DNA of 64,000 nt from Halalkalibacter alkaliphilus (lineage in GTDB: Bacteria; Bacillota; Bacilli; Bacillales; Bacillaceae_D): positions 248,001 to 312,000 of the forward strand of contig NZ_JAKRYL010000002.1 of NCBI RefSeq assembly GCF_023555415.1. Direction: 5' to 3'. A model generated the notes under the pieces. It had not been told where the DNA came from. It saw nothing but the letters and a program-made list of their open reading frames with translations, and made no database searches. Position 1 is the first letter of the stretch. Every line of letters begins with the position of its first letter. A program made the translations under genes and the position numbers. This document shows, one piece after another, positions 11,500-19,228 of the stretch.

Positions 11500-11506
11500 C
11501 CATGTT

Positions 11507-11704
11507 CTATTCTGATCTTTGTTCTGTTTCTTTTGATGTTGCTGTAGCACCGTCATATTCTCTGTCGATCTGGCCTGTTGTATCCTTCTTCGGTGAAAGA
11601 GAGTAGTCAGCGATCTCATCGGGACCAGTTAATCCAAATAGTCCCATTGTTCCACCTTGACCCATTCGGACATGTTCTTGAACATCACTTTTTTCATTTG
11701 CCAC
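11507..11704 (-). CDS. Small hypothetical protein, 65 aa
   Basis: A short hydrophilic, acidic product starting MANEKSDVQEHVRMGQGG, with a glycine-rich middle (GQGGTMGLFGLTGPDEIADY) and a charged tail. I do not recognise the family. GTG at 11704 follows GAGGTG by 6 bases, which is better placed than an in-frame GTG at 11713. It lies 24 bases after the DUF1292 gene and before a terminator, so the two are likely co-transcribed. No signal peptide or membrane segment is visible. Confidence 0.6.
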   Translation of the reverse strand: MANEKSDVQEHVRMGQGGTMGLFGLTGPDEIADYSLSPKKDTTGQIDREYDGATATSKETEQRSE

Positions 11705-11728
11705 ATCAATCACCTCATAGACCTAGGT

Positions 11729-11986
11729 TTATTCTTCAGCAGGATTCGCTTCAACAGCAATTTCGTATGCTTCCAAAATGGAATCTCTTTCTTCAGGGTC
11801 TGTGATCCCTACAAGGTATTGTTCATCCTCTTCATCTTCGACTCTCATTAAAATGGTTTCTTCGTTTGATGTTAGAAGAGCATATGAATGGTCCTCCATA
11901 TCAAATAACGCTTCGACTGCATAATCTTTCATATGTCCTTGTTCATCTTCTATCGTTATTTGGTCTCTAACTTCATTTGGTTCCAT
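11729..11986 (-). CDS. DUF1292 family protein
   Basis: An 85-residue acidic protein of the DUF1292 type (YrzB-like): ITIEDEQGHMKDYAVEALFDM, then YALLTSNEETILMRVEDEEDEQYLVGI. Function unknown; relatives are small soluble proteins common in Firmicutes. ATG at 11986 is preferred, since GGTGGTGAG lies 5-13 bases upstream; an in-frame start at 12001 would fall within the ribosome site. It heads a two-gene unit with the 65-residue protein. Confidence 0.8.
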   Translation of the reverse strand: MEPNEVRDQITIEDEQGHMKDYAVEALFDMEDHSYALLTSNEETILMRVEDEEDEQYLVGITDPEERDSILEAYEIAVEANPAEE

Positions 11987-12143
11987 CAAGCTCACCACCA
12001 TATCATCAAGTGTACGCCAGGTAACGTACTACTTATAATTTGCCCCTTTTATTGTTGATTATTTTTCATAAGAATTGGTTTATCGTTCATTTTGCATACT
12101 AATTAAGGTAAAGGAACCTTTTCTTGATGGAGGAGTAAATCGT

Positions 12144-13595
12144 ATGCGTAAAATTGTTGTAGCAATCATAGTCATTTGTCTCGTGTTCCATGCTCCGTTT
12201 GTCGAAGCGAAAACAAATAGAGAGCTTATGAAGAATCAAATTGAGCACCTTATACAAACGGATCCGAGTATGGAGGGGGCAATAGCAAGCATCAGTATTC
12301 GATCAGCTAAAACAGGCGAGCTGTTAATGGAACACAATGGTACAACTCGCCTAAGACCAGCTTCAAATATGAAGCTTTTTACAGCAGCTACAGCATTGGC
12401 AGTATTAGGTGATAATTACACGTTTCAAACAGAGTTAGTAACAGATGGAAATATAAAGTGGGCCTTATTAGATGGAAATCTTTATATAAAAGGAAAAGGA
12501 GATCCAACCTTACTGAAAGAAGACATCGATCAATTAGTAGGGACCCTTCAAAAGAAAGGAGTCAAATTCATTCGAGGCGATGTAATTGGAGATGACTCGT
12601 GGTATGACGACACACGCTATTCAGTCGATTTACCGTGGAGTGATGAAACCACCTATTATGGATCAGCTATTTCCGCTTTAACAGTATCCGCTGACGACGA
12701 TTACGATGCCGGATCAATTATTGTAAAAGTTAGCCCACAAGATATAGGTCAAAGTGGTAAAATTCAGATCGAACCACAGACGGAATATGTTCACATTGTC
12801 AATGAAACAGAAACCGTTTCTGCTGATCACACAACAAAAATAACAGTCAATAGAGAGCATGGCACGAACACTATTATTATTGAAGGAACAATTTCAAAAG
12901 ACACTTCGGAAGAAAAAAGCACAGTTGCAGTTTGGGAGCCAACAGATTTCGCACTTGCTATGTTTGAAGAAGCGCTTCAACAAAAGGGAATCAAGCTTCT
13001 TGGTGAAGTGAAACGAGGAGTAACACCTGAAAATACAAGTCTATTAGCCGTACGTGAATCCATTCCACTGTCAGAGCTCATGGTCCCTTTTATGAAACTC
13101 AGTAACAATGGACATGCAGAAGTGCTTGTTAAAGAGATGGGGAAGGTGATGAAAGAGGAAGGTAGCTGGGAAAAGGGACTAGAGGTGATGGACGAACAAT
13201 TACGTTCGTTTGGGGTAGAGACAGATACATTAGTCATAAGAGACGGATCAGGCATATCTCACATTAACTTAATTTCAGCGAATCAATTAACAAAAATTTT
13301 GTTTTCAGTTCAATCCGAAGACTGGTTCCCTGTATTTTTACATTCGCTGCCTGTTTCAGGAGGGGAGAACAGATTAGAAAGAGGCACATTGTATAGACGT
13401 TTAGCAAATCCAGAGGCAGTAGGGAAGGTAAAAGCTAAAACGGGAACACTAACTACTGTTAGTACATTATCTGGTTACGTGGAAACAAAGTCAGGAGAAA
13501 CGGTGATTTTCTCCATTCTGTTAAACAACGTATTAGACGGAAAGAAAGCGAAACAATTGGAAGATCAAATTGTCCTGCAGCTAGTCAATCTGTAA
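12144..13595 (+). CDS. D-alanyl-D-alanine carboxypeptidase/endopeptidase, PBP4 type (peptidase S13)
   Basis: A secreted low-molecular-mass penicillin-binding protein trimming or cleaving peptidoglycan peptides. The 483-residue product has a signal peptide (MRKIVVAIIVICLVFHAPFV, cleavage near VEA-K) and the three active-site motifs in order: SxxK as S74-N-M-K77, SxN as SNN in KLSNNGHAEVLVKEMG, and KTG in KAKTGTLTTVSTLSGY. The large insert between motif 1 and 2 is typical of the S13 family (DacB of E. coli, DacC of B. subtilis). ATG 12144 follows GGAGGAG by 8 bases; an upstream in-frame start would add 23 non-signal residues. Confidence 0.92.
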   Translation: MRKIVVAIIVICLVFHAPFVEAKTNRELMKNQIEHLIQTDPSMEGAIASISIRSAKTGELLMEHNGTTRLRPASNMKLFTAATALAVLGDNYTFQTELVTDGNIKWALLDGNLYIKGKGDPTLLKEDIDQLVGTLQKKGVKFIRGDVIGDDSWYDDTRYSVDLPWSDETTYYGSAISALTVSADDDYDAGSIIVKVSPQDIGQSGKIQIEPQTEYVHIVNETETVSADHTTKITVNREHGTNTIIIEGTISKDTSEEKSTVAVWEPTDFALAMFEEALQQKGIKLLGEVKRGVTPENTSLLAVRESIPLSELMVPFMKLSNNGHAEVLVKEMGKVMKEEGSWEKGLEVMDEQLRSFGVETDTLVIRDGSGISHINLISANQLTKILFSVQSEDWFPVFLHSLPVSGGENRLERGTLYRRLANPEAVGKVKAKTGTLTTVSTLSGYVETKSGETVIFSILLNNVLDGKKAKQLEDQIVLQLVNL

Positions 13596-13667
13596 CAGTA
13601 AGCAGGAATAGCTTTGTTTGGCCTGAGGAATTATAAATATCATCTCAGAAGATGCAGGAGGCTTAAG

Positions 13668-13931
13668 ATGGAACATCAACCATTAACTTATTTTGAAAAA
13701 TTAGAAAATCTCTATGTCCTTATGGAAACGAAAAAAATGCTCCAAGCGAAGTTAGAGCAAGTAAAGCAAGAAAATCAACCGACAAATCTAATCGAGGAAG
13801 ACTTACGTAAAATTGAAGAAGAAATTGCAGAATATACAGACGGATCAGATATGCCTGACCCGAATATAACAATAACAAGCTCCTTATTTAACCCCGCAAT
13901 TATGGAGGAAATGGAAGGAACCGATTCATAG
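13668..13931 (+). CDS. Small hypothetical protein, 87 aa
   Basis: A charged protein opening MEHQPLTYFEKLENLYVLME. Residues about 9-58 look like two amphipathic helices rich in Glu, Lys and Gln (possible short coiled coil), ending TSSLFNPAIMEEMEGTDS. Family not recognised. ATG 13668 follows CAGGAGG closely; an in-frame start at 13614 would add a basic stretch without a ribosome site. It lies between two genes for exported cell-wall-related proteins on the same strand. Confidence 0.55.
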   Translation: MEHQPLTYFEKLENLYVLMETKKMLQAKLEQVKQENQPTNLIEEDLRKIEEEIAEYTDGSDMPDPNITITSSLFNPAIMEEMEGTDS

Positions 13932-13989
13932 TACGTTCCTGTTTAAACACTGAGGAAAACGAATAAAAACATAAACAGGAGTCAGACAA

Positions 13990-15084
13990 ATGAAAAAAAC
14001 AATTATCTTGCTGTTTGTCCTTTGTATGATGTTACCATCTGCCGTAACTGCAGCAGAAGGCAATGGACAAGTATCTCTCATAGTCAAATCTTCGAGCCAT
14101 TCATTACATCAAACCGTACTTAAGATCAAGTCAGACAAAATCGTTCAAGCCCTATTCCAAGCAAAAACGATTGAGCCTGTCTCAGAAATACCTCATTCCA
14201 ACCACTACCTTTTACTTGAAGATAAAGGGACCGTAAGAATTTTTGTGCTTGATTATAAAAACGGGTTATATGATGTTCAACAAAAAGAAAAAATTCAAGT
14301 TGAAGAAAAAATCATCAATAAACTTAATGATTACTTTAGTGGGTTAGAGGCGCATCACTTCGGTACAGTTCTCTCGTGGGAGGAAGTTGACAAGCTAATA
14401 CCGCGCTACACTTCTTTCACGATTACCGATATCGAAACAGGCTTAAAATTTGAAGCGCAAAGACGAGCAGGATCAAGTCATGCAGATGTCCAACCATTAA
14501 CAACGAAAGATACAAAAATCATGAAAGAAATCTATAGTGGAAAGTGGAGCTGGAAAAGACGGGCGATCCTCGTGCACCATGAAGGAAAAATGATTGCAGC
14601 TTCCATGCACGGAATGCCACATGGCGGGGGAGCGCTAGCGAATAATTTTCCAGGACATTTCTGTATCCACTTTAAAGGCAGTACGACGCACAGATCGAAA
14701 AGTCTTGATTTATCCCATCAAGTAATGGTGTATAAGGCAGGAGGAATGCTTGCTCCGTACGTGCAGCAACTGCCACCAAATCAGGTAGTTGAACTGTTTT
14801 TAATCGCAATAAATCAAAATGATCTTGATTTACTAAATTTAATCTATAAAGATCAAAACGGGGAATCACAAAAATTAATTGAAGAAATTGAGTCCATAAG
14901 ACTTGTTAAAAAGAAAAATCCGCCGTCTATAACTGGACCGCTTGTATATGAGCTTCCGCTATCTTTTCTCGTGAAAAAGAAGAACAAAGGAGAAGTAGGT
15001 TCATTCTATACATTCCAAGTGCGACGTGACTCACCAACAGGTGATTGGAAGTTAGAAAGCGTCCCAACTGACTTACTCCATTAA
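13990..15084 (+). CDS. Secreted protein with an L,D-transpeptidase-like HG...GHFCIHF motif
   Basis: A 364-residue exported protein: signal peptide MKKTIILLFVLCMMLPSAV with cleavage near TAA-A. The centre (about residues 140-240) carries FTITDIETGLKFEAQRRAG, SHADV, ASMHGMPHGGG and NNFPGHFCIHFKGSTTH. A conserved Cys and several His in this arrangement resemble the HG...SHGC pocket of YkuD-type L,D-transpeptidases, though the exact family motif is absent. The role in cell-wall metabolism is an inference strengthened by the neighbouring PBP4 and VanW-like genes. The C-terminal third has no recognised domain. Confidence 0.65.
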   Translation: MKKTIILLFVLCMMLPSAVTAAEGNGQVSLIVKSSSHSLHQTVLKIKSDKIVQALFQAKTIEPVSEIPHSNHYLLLEDKGTVRIFVLDYKNGLYDVQQKEKIQVEEKIINKLNDYFSGLEAHHFGTVLSWEEVDKLIPRYTSFTITDIETGLKFEAQRRAGSSHADVQPLTTKDTKIMKEIYSGKWSWKRRAILVHHEGKMIAASMHGMPHGGGALANNFPGHFCIHFKGSTTHRSKSLDLSHQVMVYKAGGMLAPYVQQLPPNQVVELFLIAINQNDLDLLNLIYKDQNGESQKLIEEIESIRLVKKKNPPSITGPLVYELPLSFLVKKKNKGEVGSFYTFQVRRDSPTGDWKLESVPTDLLH

Positions 15085-15130
15085 AAGAGGATGACCAATA
15101 AGGAACTAGTTCCTTATTGGTCATCCTCTT
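15085..15130. terminator. 46-bp perfect palindrome between convergent genes
   Basis: Arms 15085-15107 and 15108-15130 are perfectly complementary with no spacer. It starts right after the stop of the gene ending at 15084 and covers the last codons and stop of the VanW-like gene. It probably ends transcription from both sides. Confidence 0.85.
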
Positions 15131-16034
15131 CTATATTAATTTCTCGAGGTAACTTCTGCGGCGCACCGGGAACGGTACGTTGTTCCACATTAATCGATTC
15201 GGAAGAAAGCACAACGACGCTCATTTGCCCGCCATACACCCTCGCTTGCAATAAAATAGGTTGATTCAATTCATTCCGAAACACGAAATCAGGTCCATAC
15301 CAGCTGACGGTCGCATCACGACCACGCGGAACATAAGGAACCCTGCGACTATGAGAATAACGCTGAACAATAGCTAACCCCGCACGATCGACGGCATTAT
15401 ACAAAGTAGAAGATACTTGACAGATCCCGCCACCAATTCCTTCAGAAAGCTCACCTCTGACAATGACAGGAGCAGGCAAATACCCTCGTTCCTTTGTCCG
15501 CTTTCCAACAATTTGATTAAACGAAAACGTTTCTCCAGGAAACACGACTTGATTATTAATGGCTTCTGTAGCTAATTTGATGTTATGAGAGCGTTGCTTG
15601 TTGCGGCTATTAAAGTACGTAACATACTGACCAATTCGCCGAGTACGGATATCAGAAAGAAGTTCACTGTCGACTCGCGGGTGAAGTACCTGTCTCGGAA
15701 CATCTATCTCCATCGGACCTTTGCCAAAATAATATTGGTAAAATAACTGTTTTAACTTATGCTTATTTAACCGATACCCAACTTGCTCAGAAACAAGATT
15801 TCCCAACTTATCAATCTGTGCATTAACAGGAGGTTCAAACGTTACCTGATCAAGTTGTTGGACAAATTGATCATATGTTTCATGATCGATCATTTCTCTT
15901 CCTAATAGATTATTGGCAAAGTCAGATCGAGAAATTGACGCAATCGTCTCACCGTTATATTTAATTGATAAATCATCGGCAATATCGGTAAAAGGAACAA
16001 AAAGCAAAAGAAATCCAAGAAAAATATGTATCAT
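15114..16034 (-). CDS. VanW-like domain protein
   Basis: A 306-residue protein with an N-terminal hydrophobic signal or anchor segment (residues 2-17) and a C-terminal VanW domain: NQVVFPGETFSFNQIVGKRT, EGIGGGICQVSSTLYNAV and RGRDATVSWYGPDFVFRN. VanW domain proteins are found in vancomycin-resistance clusters and widely in Firmicutes (YoaR); their biochemical function is not established but they are extracytoplasmic and associated with the cell wall. An AGGAGGT site lies upstream. Its stop codon sits inside a long palindrome shared with the convergent gene. Confidence 0.88.
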   Translation of the reverse strand: MIHIFLGFLLLFVPFTDIADDLSIKYNGETIASISRSDFANNLLGREMIDHETYDQFVQQLDQVTFEPPVNAQIDKLGNLVSEQVGYRLNKHKLKQLFYQYYFGKGPMEIDVPRQVLHPRVDSELLSDIRTRRIGQYVTYFNSRNKQRSHNIKLATEAINNQVVFPGETFSFNQIVGKRTKERGYLPAPVIVRGELSEGIGGGICQVSSTLYNAVDRAGLAIVQRYSHSRRVPYVPRGRDATVSWYGPDFVFRNELNQPILLQARVYGGQMSVVVLSSESINVEQRTVPGAPQKLPREINIEEDDQ

Positions 16035-16110
16035 GTGCTACACTACCTCCTGTATGTAGTATGAGTTGATGGAGAGGTTTTCATGTGATAATTGGGGAGT
16101 GAAGTTAAAG

Positions 16111-16139
16111 AAAAAAAGACCCAGTTTGCAACTGAATCT
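16111..16139 (-). terminator. Terminator for the DUF3189 gene
   Basis: On the minus strand AGATTCAGTT pairs with AACTGGGTCT (two G-U pairs) around a 3-base loop and is followed by seven T. It abuts the stop codon at 16140. Confidence 0.75.
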
Positions 16140-16676
16140 TTATCGAGATATGATATTCGAGATCTTACTTACTTCCAATTCCTTATTCTCCAGCACCTCA
16201 ATTGAATTCGTGGAGGTTTTTGCAGCATGTTTCGTCTTTTCAACTAACTTTGATATGTTCGGAAACGTTTTTTGTGCTCCTTTTACAAGCAATGGAACAC
16301 CAATAAAATCAATATGCATCTTGTGCGAAAACAGCCCGCCAAACGTCATTTCAAGTGGTACCGTAGGAGACGCGTTGGAGCAGATTACTTTCTCATGCTC
16401 ATAGCCTTTGCCTTCTAACAATAGAAGGAGTTCGCTCATTGCTGTCACCATTTTGTGTGAAAGGCCACGGCCCAGTGTGAACACCTGGCTGCCATCTTCA
16501 TCTTTCCCATGATAAATAAGCTTCCCTAACGATTTTGACGTTAATTTGTTAAAGATATCAATTCCCAAAATCTCTTCTTTTGTTGGTACGCGATCATTCG
16601 GAATCTTTTTTAAATGATAAGCTGCACAAAGAGCGGAAGAGTGGGTGCCTGCATAACAATTGTAAATATAGATCAT
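16140..16676 (-). CDS. DUF3189 family protein
   Basis: A 178-residue soluble protein beginning MIYIYNCYAGTHSSALCAAY, the characteristic opening of DUF3189, with a His in the GTH turn and later FTLGRGLSHKMVTAM. Function unknown; the family is restricted mainly to spore-forming Firmicutes. The C-terminus after about residue 150 is Lys/Ser-rich and less conserved in appearance. It is preceded by an AAGAGGTG ribosome site and shares the strand with the YqeG-like gene 60 bases upstream. Confidence 0.8.
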   Translation of the reverse strand: MIYIYNCYAGTHSSALCAAYHLKKIPNDRVPTKEEILGIDIFNKLTSKSLGKLIYHGKDEDGSQVFTLGRGLSHKMVTAMSELLLLLEGKGYEHEKVICSNASPTVPLEMTFGGLFSHKMHIDFIGVPLLVKGAQKTFPNISKLVEKTKHAAKTSTNSIEVLENKELEVSKISNIISR

Positions 16677-16736
16677 GTCAAATCACCTCTTATTAAAGGG
16701 GATAAGATAGTTTCCCACTCATTCAACACATTATAC

Positions 16737-17231
16737 TTACCAGCGGCTTTTCACCCAGCGCTCCAGCTTACGCTTAAGAACAATTTGAATCGGCTCATGC
16801 TCTTGACCAATTGGCTTCACAAGAGCAGTCTTCATCCCCGCACGTTTCCCGCACCAAACATCAGTAAATAACTGATCTCCTAAGAAGAGACTTGTTTCTT
16901 TTGTGGCACCGACGGTTTTCATATGTTTTTCAATTCTTGAGGCAGCTGGCTTATTACATTTGCCAAAACCAATAATGCCATTCGGCTCACAAAAACGATC
17001 GACACGTCCTTGGCTATTGTTCGATGCAACGATTAATTGCACACCTTGTTTTTTTAACATTGCAATCCAATTCGTTAGGTCATCTCCAGCAGGGCGGTCG
17101 TGACTAGCGAGGGTACTGTCTAAATCAGAAAAGATGGTCTTGATTTGGTTTTTCTTTAACCAATCTGCTGTAATATCAGAGAAGTGGTGAAGTTCAAAGT
17201 CTGGTTTGAAATATTTCATGTTATGATTCAC
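16737..17231 (-). CDS. HAD IIIA-type phosphatase, YqeG-like
   Basis: A 164-residue haloacid dehalogenase-fold phosphatase related to YqeG. Motif I is FSDLDSTLASHDRP (nucleophile and acid Asp in DxD-T), motif II is IVASNNSQGRV, and motif III/IV is KPAASR...FLGDQLFTDVWCGKRAGM. YqeG relatives hydrolyse phosphorylated lipids such as phosphatidylglycerophosphate in some organisms, but the substrate here is unknown. The usual Bacillus yqeG sits next to yqeH/aroE genes, so this isolated gene may be a paralogue. The start is unclear between GTG 17231 and ATG 17219. Confidence 0.8.
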   Translation of the reverse strand: MNHNMKYFKPDFELHHFSDITADWLKKNQIKTIFSDLDSTLASHDRPAGDDLTNWIAMLKKQGVQLIVASNNSQGRVDRFCEPNGIIGFGKCNKPAASRIEKHMKTVGATKETSLFLGDQLFTDVWCGKRAGMKTALVKPIGQEHEPIQIVLKRKLERWVKSRW

Positions 17232-17367
17232 TGCCTTTATGTATATGTATTAGATTATCTTTTCTTATTTTAGCAAATATTAGACAAGGATGTTTAGGAA
17301 AATGAAAGAGAGAGGTCTAGGCAACCGAGACTAAAGTCTTATAAAGCTTAAATTGAGACCAGATTTT

Positions 17368-17383
17368 GTTCTATATATAGAAA
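17368..17383. promoter_or_regulatory. SinR-like operator candidate 1 (eps leader region)
   Basis: GTTCTATATATAGAAA, 13 of 16 matches to the palindrome GTTCTTTATAAAGAAC. It lies 27 bases before the eps -35 hexamer. Confidence 0.4.
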
Positions 17384-17409
17384 AAATTTCAGAAATTTGA
17401 AATCTCTTA

Positions 17410-17438
17410 TTGACACGTTCGCTATACAGAACTAAAAT
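17410..17438 (+). promoter_or_regulatory. eps promoter with SinR-like operator in its spacer
   Basis: Perfect -35 TTGACA (17410-17415), 17-base spacer and -10 TAAAAT (17433-17438). The spacer contains the inverted repeat GTTCGCTATACAGAAC (17417-17432), which has the same GTTC-N8-GAAC spacing as the other operators in this window. Binding there would block RNA polymerase directly. The promoter lies 149 bases before epsA. Confidence 0.75.
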
Positions 17439-17503
17439 AAGGGTAAGAAATGACAAAAATTTTGTAAAAAAATCCAAAAATTAATACCGGTTCAAAAGTT
17501 CTA

Positions 17504-17560
17504 GTTCTTTAATCTGGTCCATAGTAATTTTTTTTGCTTCGTCTGTGCTTTATAAAGAAC
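17504..17560. promoter_or_regulatory. Downstream SinR-like operator sites in the eps leader
   Basis: A single half-site GTTCTTT at 17504-17510 and an inverted repeat GTGCTTTATAAAGAAC at 17545-17560 (15 of 16 matches to the palindrome). These and the two sites upstream fill the 355-base gap 17232-17586 in front of epsA. Confidence 0.6.
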
Positions 17561-17586
17561 TAATAAAATAATGAGTAGGTGAAAAA

Positions 17587-18300
17587 GTGGAGCAGGGTAA
17601 AGGAAATGAAATTGATATTAGAAAGATATTTGATGTAATAAGGAAACGGCTATGGATGGTTGTTGTAATTACTGTTATTACTACATGTGCTGGAGCCATT
17701 TACAATCATCTAAACAAACCAACACCCATTTATGATTCAACGTCAAGAATTATGATTAGTGAGACTTCTAGTTTCTTTGATACGTTACGAGTAGTTATTA
17801 CTGAACCACCTGTCTTGGAGGCTGTCATTGAAGAATTACAACTAACCCAAACTGCTGAGTCTTTAAGGGGACAAATTAATGTTTCACGAGTGGATAGCTC
17901 CCAAATAGTTGCAATAACTGTGACAAATACAAGCCAGGAACAAGCCACAATCATTGCCAATACAGTGGCAAATGTATATAAAGAAAAAGCTGTTGAGCTT
18001 TTAGGTTTTGAAGGGGTAGAGATTTTTGCAGAAGCTGTTGTAAGAGAAAATGCTTGGCCGATTAACCCTGCAAATAACCGCATCATTAAATTAGCGTTCG
18101 CATTTGGAGTCGTTGTTGGACTTGGTTTGGTTTTCCTTCTAGACAGCTTAGATAATCGGTTCCGCTCAGAACGACAAATTGAAAAGTCTCTCGAACTCCC
18201 TGTTTTAGGATCTGTTTCAAAAATGAATAAAAAATCACTTAACAAGAATGAAAATAATAAAACGAACCCTTCTGTAAGAGGTGAAACCATTGCTCCTTAA
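17587..18300 (+). CDS. epsA: EpsA-like tyrosine kinase modulator (Wzz/chain-length family)
   Basis: A 237-residue membrane protein of the Wzz/GumC family that activates the partner kinase EpsB and helps set polymer length. Two hydrophobic segments bracket an extracytoplasmic domain: residues about 22-42 (MVVVITVITTCAGAIY) and about 165-187 (LAFAFGVVVGLGLVFLLDSL), with the Pro-rich ENAWPINPANN before the second, as in the family. GTG at 17587 follows TAGGTGAAAAA. It is the first gene of the eps locus and overlaps epsB. Confidence 0.88.
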   Translation: MEQGKGNEIDIRKIFDVIRKRLWMVVVITVITTCAGAIYNHLNKPTPIYDSTSRIMISETSSFFDTLRVVITEPPVLEAVIEELQLTQTAESLRGQINVSRVDSSQIVAITVTNTSQEQATIIANTVANVYKEKAVELLGFEGVEIFAEAVVRENAWPINPANNRIIKLAFAFGVVVGLGLVFLLDSLDNRFRSERQIEKSLELPVLGSVSKMNKKSLNKNENNKTNPSVRGETIAP

Positions 18301-18946
18301 ATTTAAGAAAAAGAAATTCATAACAATTAATAAACATCCAGAATCGTTAATTAATGATGAGTATGAATCCATAAAAACGAATCTTGAGTTTACAGCCTTG
18401 GAAAATCACTGTCGAACTTTTGTCATTACCTCACCGAACTATGGTGAAGGAAAATCGATTACAACCGCTAACTTGGCGATATCATTAGCTCATGACGGTA
18501 AAAAGGTATTAATAATTGATACAAATGTTCGAAGACCGTCAATTAATACGATCTTTAAAATTAAAAACAACGTAGGTCTTACGAATATTTTAATAGGCCA
18601 AAAACTGTTAGAAGAAACAATCAATCATACAGAAGTTCCTTTAGTTAATGTCGTCACAAGCGGGCCACTGCCGTTAGATACAGAAAGGTTATTTAAATCT
18701 CAATTAATGGATAAAGTTTTAGATCAAGCAAGAGAACTATATGACTATGTTTTAGTCGATACGCCAGCTGTTTTAGAGGAGGGCGACACGAAGATTTTGT
18801 CAGGTAGGTGCGATGGAGTCATAATGGTTATCAGAGATGGAAAGACCGAAGATGAACAAGCACTAGAAGCAAAAAATATGTTGGATATTTCGAATGCGAA
18901 ATTACTCGGTGTCATTTTCAATGCAAAAGCTAAAAGTGTACTTTAA
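18290..18946 (+). CDS. epsB: EpsB-like BY-kinase (CpsD/CapB family), with divergent motifs
   Basis: A 218-residue cytoplasmic P-loop tyrosine-kinase-type protein paired with EpsA. Walker A is SPNYGEGKSI, Walker A' is LIIDTNVRRP and Walker B is YVLVDTPAV. Two oddities: the usual DxDxR of Walker A' reads D-T-N-V-R, and the C-terminus ends NAKAKSVL with no tyrosine cluster, although BY-kinases normally autophosphorylate there. It may be a regulatory partner or phosphorylate other proteins. TTG 18290 lies 6 bases after AGAGGTG; an in-frame GTG at 18281 is inside that site. An EAR RNA follows. Confidence 0.88.
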   Translation: MLLKFKKKKFITINKHPESLINDEYESIKTNLEFTALENHCRTFVITSPNYGEGKSITTANLAISLAHDGKKVLIIDTNVRRPSINTIFKIKNNVGLTNILIGQKLLEETINHTEVPLVNVVTSGPLPLDTERLFKSQLMDKVLDQARELYDYVLVDTPAVLEEGDTKILSGRCDGVIMVIRDGKTEDEQALEAKNMLDISNAKLLGVIFNAKAKSVL

Positions 18947-18995
18947 AAAGAACAACAAATATGTAGTTCTTGAAATTCTTTTTTTTGATCAACTT

Positions 18996-19011
18996 GTTCT
19001 TTATTAAGAAC
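18996..19011. promoter_or_regulatory. SinR-like operator between epsB and the EAR RNA
   Basis: GTTCTTTATTAAGAAC, 15 of 16 matches to the palindrome. A TTGACA follows at 19015, but no acceptable -10 was found 16-18 bases further, so an internal promoter is not supported. Confidence 0.6.
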
Positions 19012-19035
19012 CAATTGACATGAAAAAATTTTGGT

Positions 19036-19145
19036 GATGTCTCCTTGCCATTATCGATGGAGGTACTCGGTCATGCTGTGGGTTGAAAAACCTTAGATGC
19101 TAGTCATCAAGAGTGTGGTGTGAGGGCGGGTTAAATGCCCGATTT
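19036..19145 (+). ncRNA. EAR (eps-associated RNA) antitermination element
   Basis: The segment between epsB and epsC contains a GNRA-capped hairpin GGTTGAAAAACC (19081-19092) and a GGGC...GCCC hairpin (19124-19140), with conserved-looking joining segments such as TGGAGGTACTCGGTCATGC. Position (between epsB and epsC) and features match the EAR/epsC RNA, which in B. subtilis promotes processive antitermination through the long eps operon. The exact ends are approximate; a covariance-model search would settle them. Confidence 0.82.
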
Positions 19146-19157
19146 TATTTAAGTATT

Positions 19158-19201
19158 TTAACTGTATGGTTTCTACGTGAAGCCGTACGGTTAAAGTTTT
19201 T
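19158..19201 (+). terminator. Intrinsic terminator directly after the EAR RNA
   Basis: Arms 19158-19173 and 19179-19194 form a 16-bp stem (three G-U pairs), 5-base loop, then AAG and five T. It lies upstream of all remaining eps genes, so read-through must be allowed for them to be expressed. Confidence 0.75.
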
Positions 19202-19228
19202 AAATGGATGCAAAGGAGTTGTAAGTGA

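Noticed and set aside
19015-19043. Promoter TTGACA at 19015 in front of the EAR RNA
   Set aside because: No -10 hexamer with more than half of the consensus at 16-18 bases spacing.
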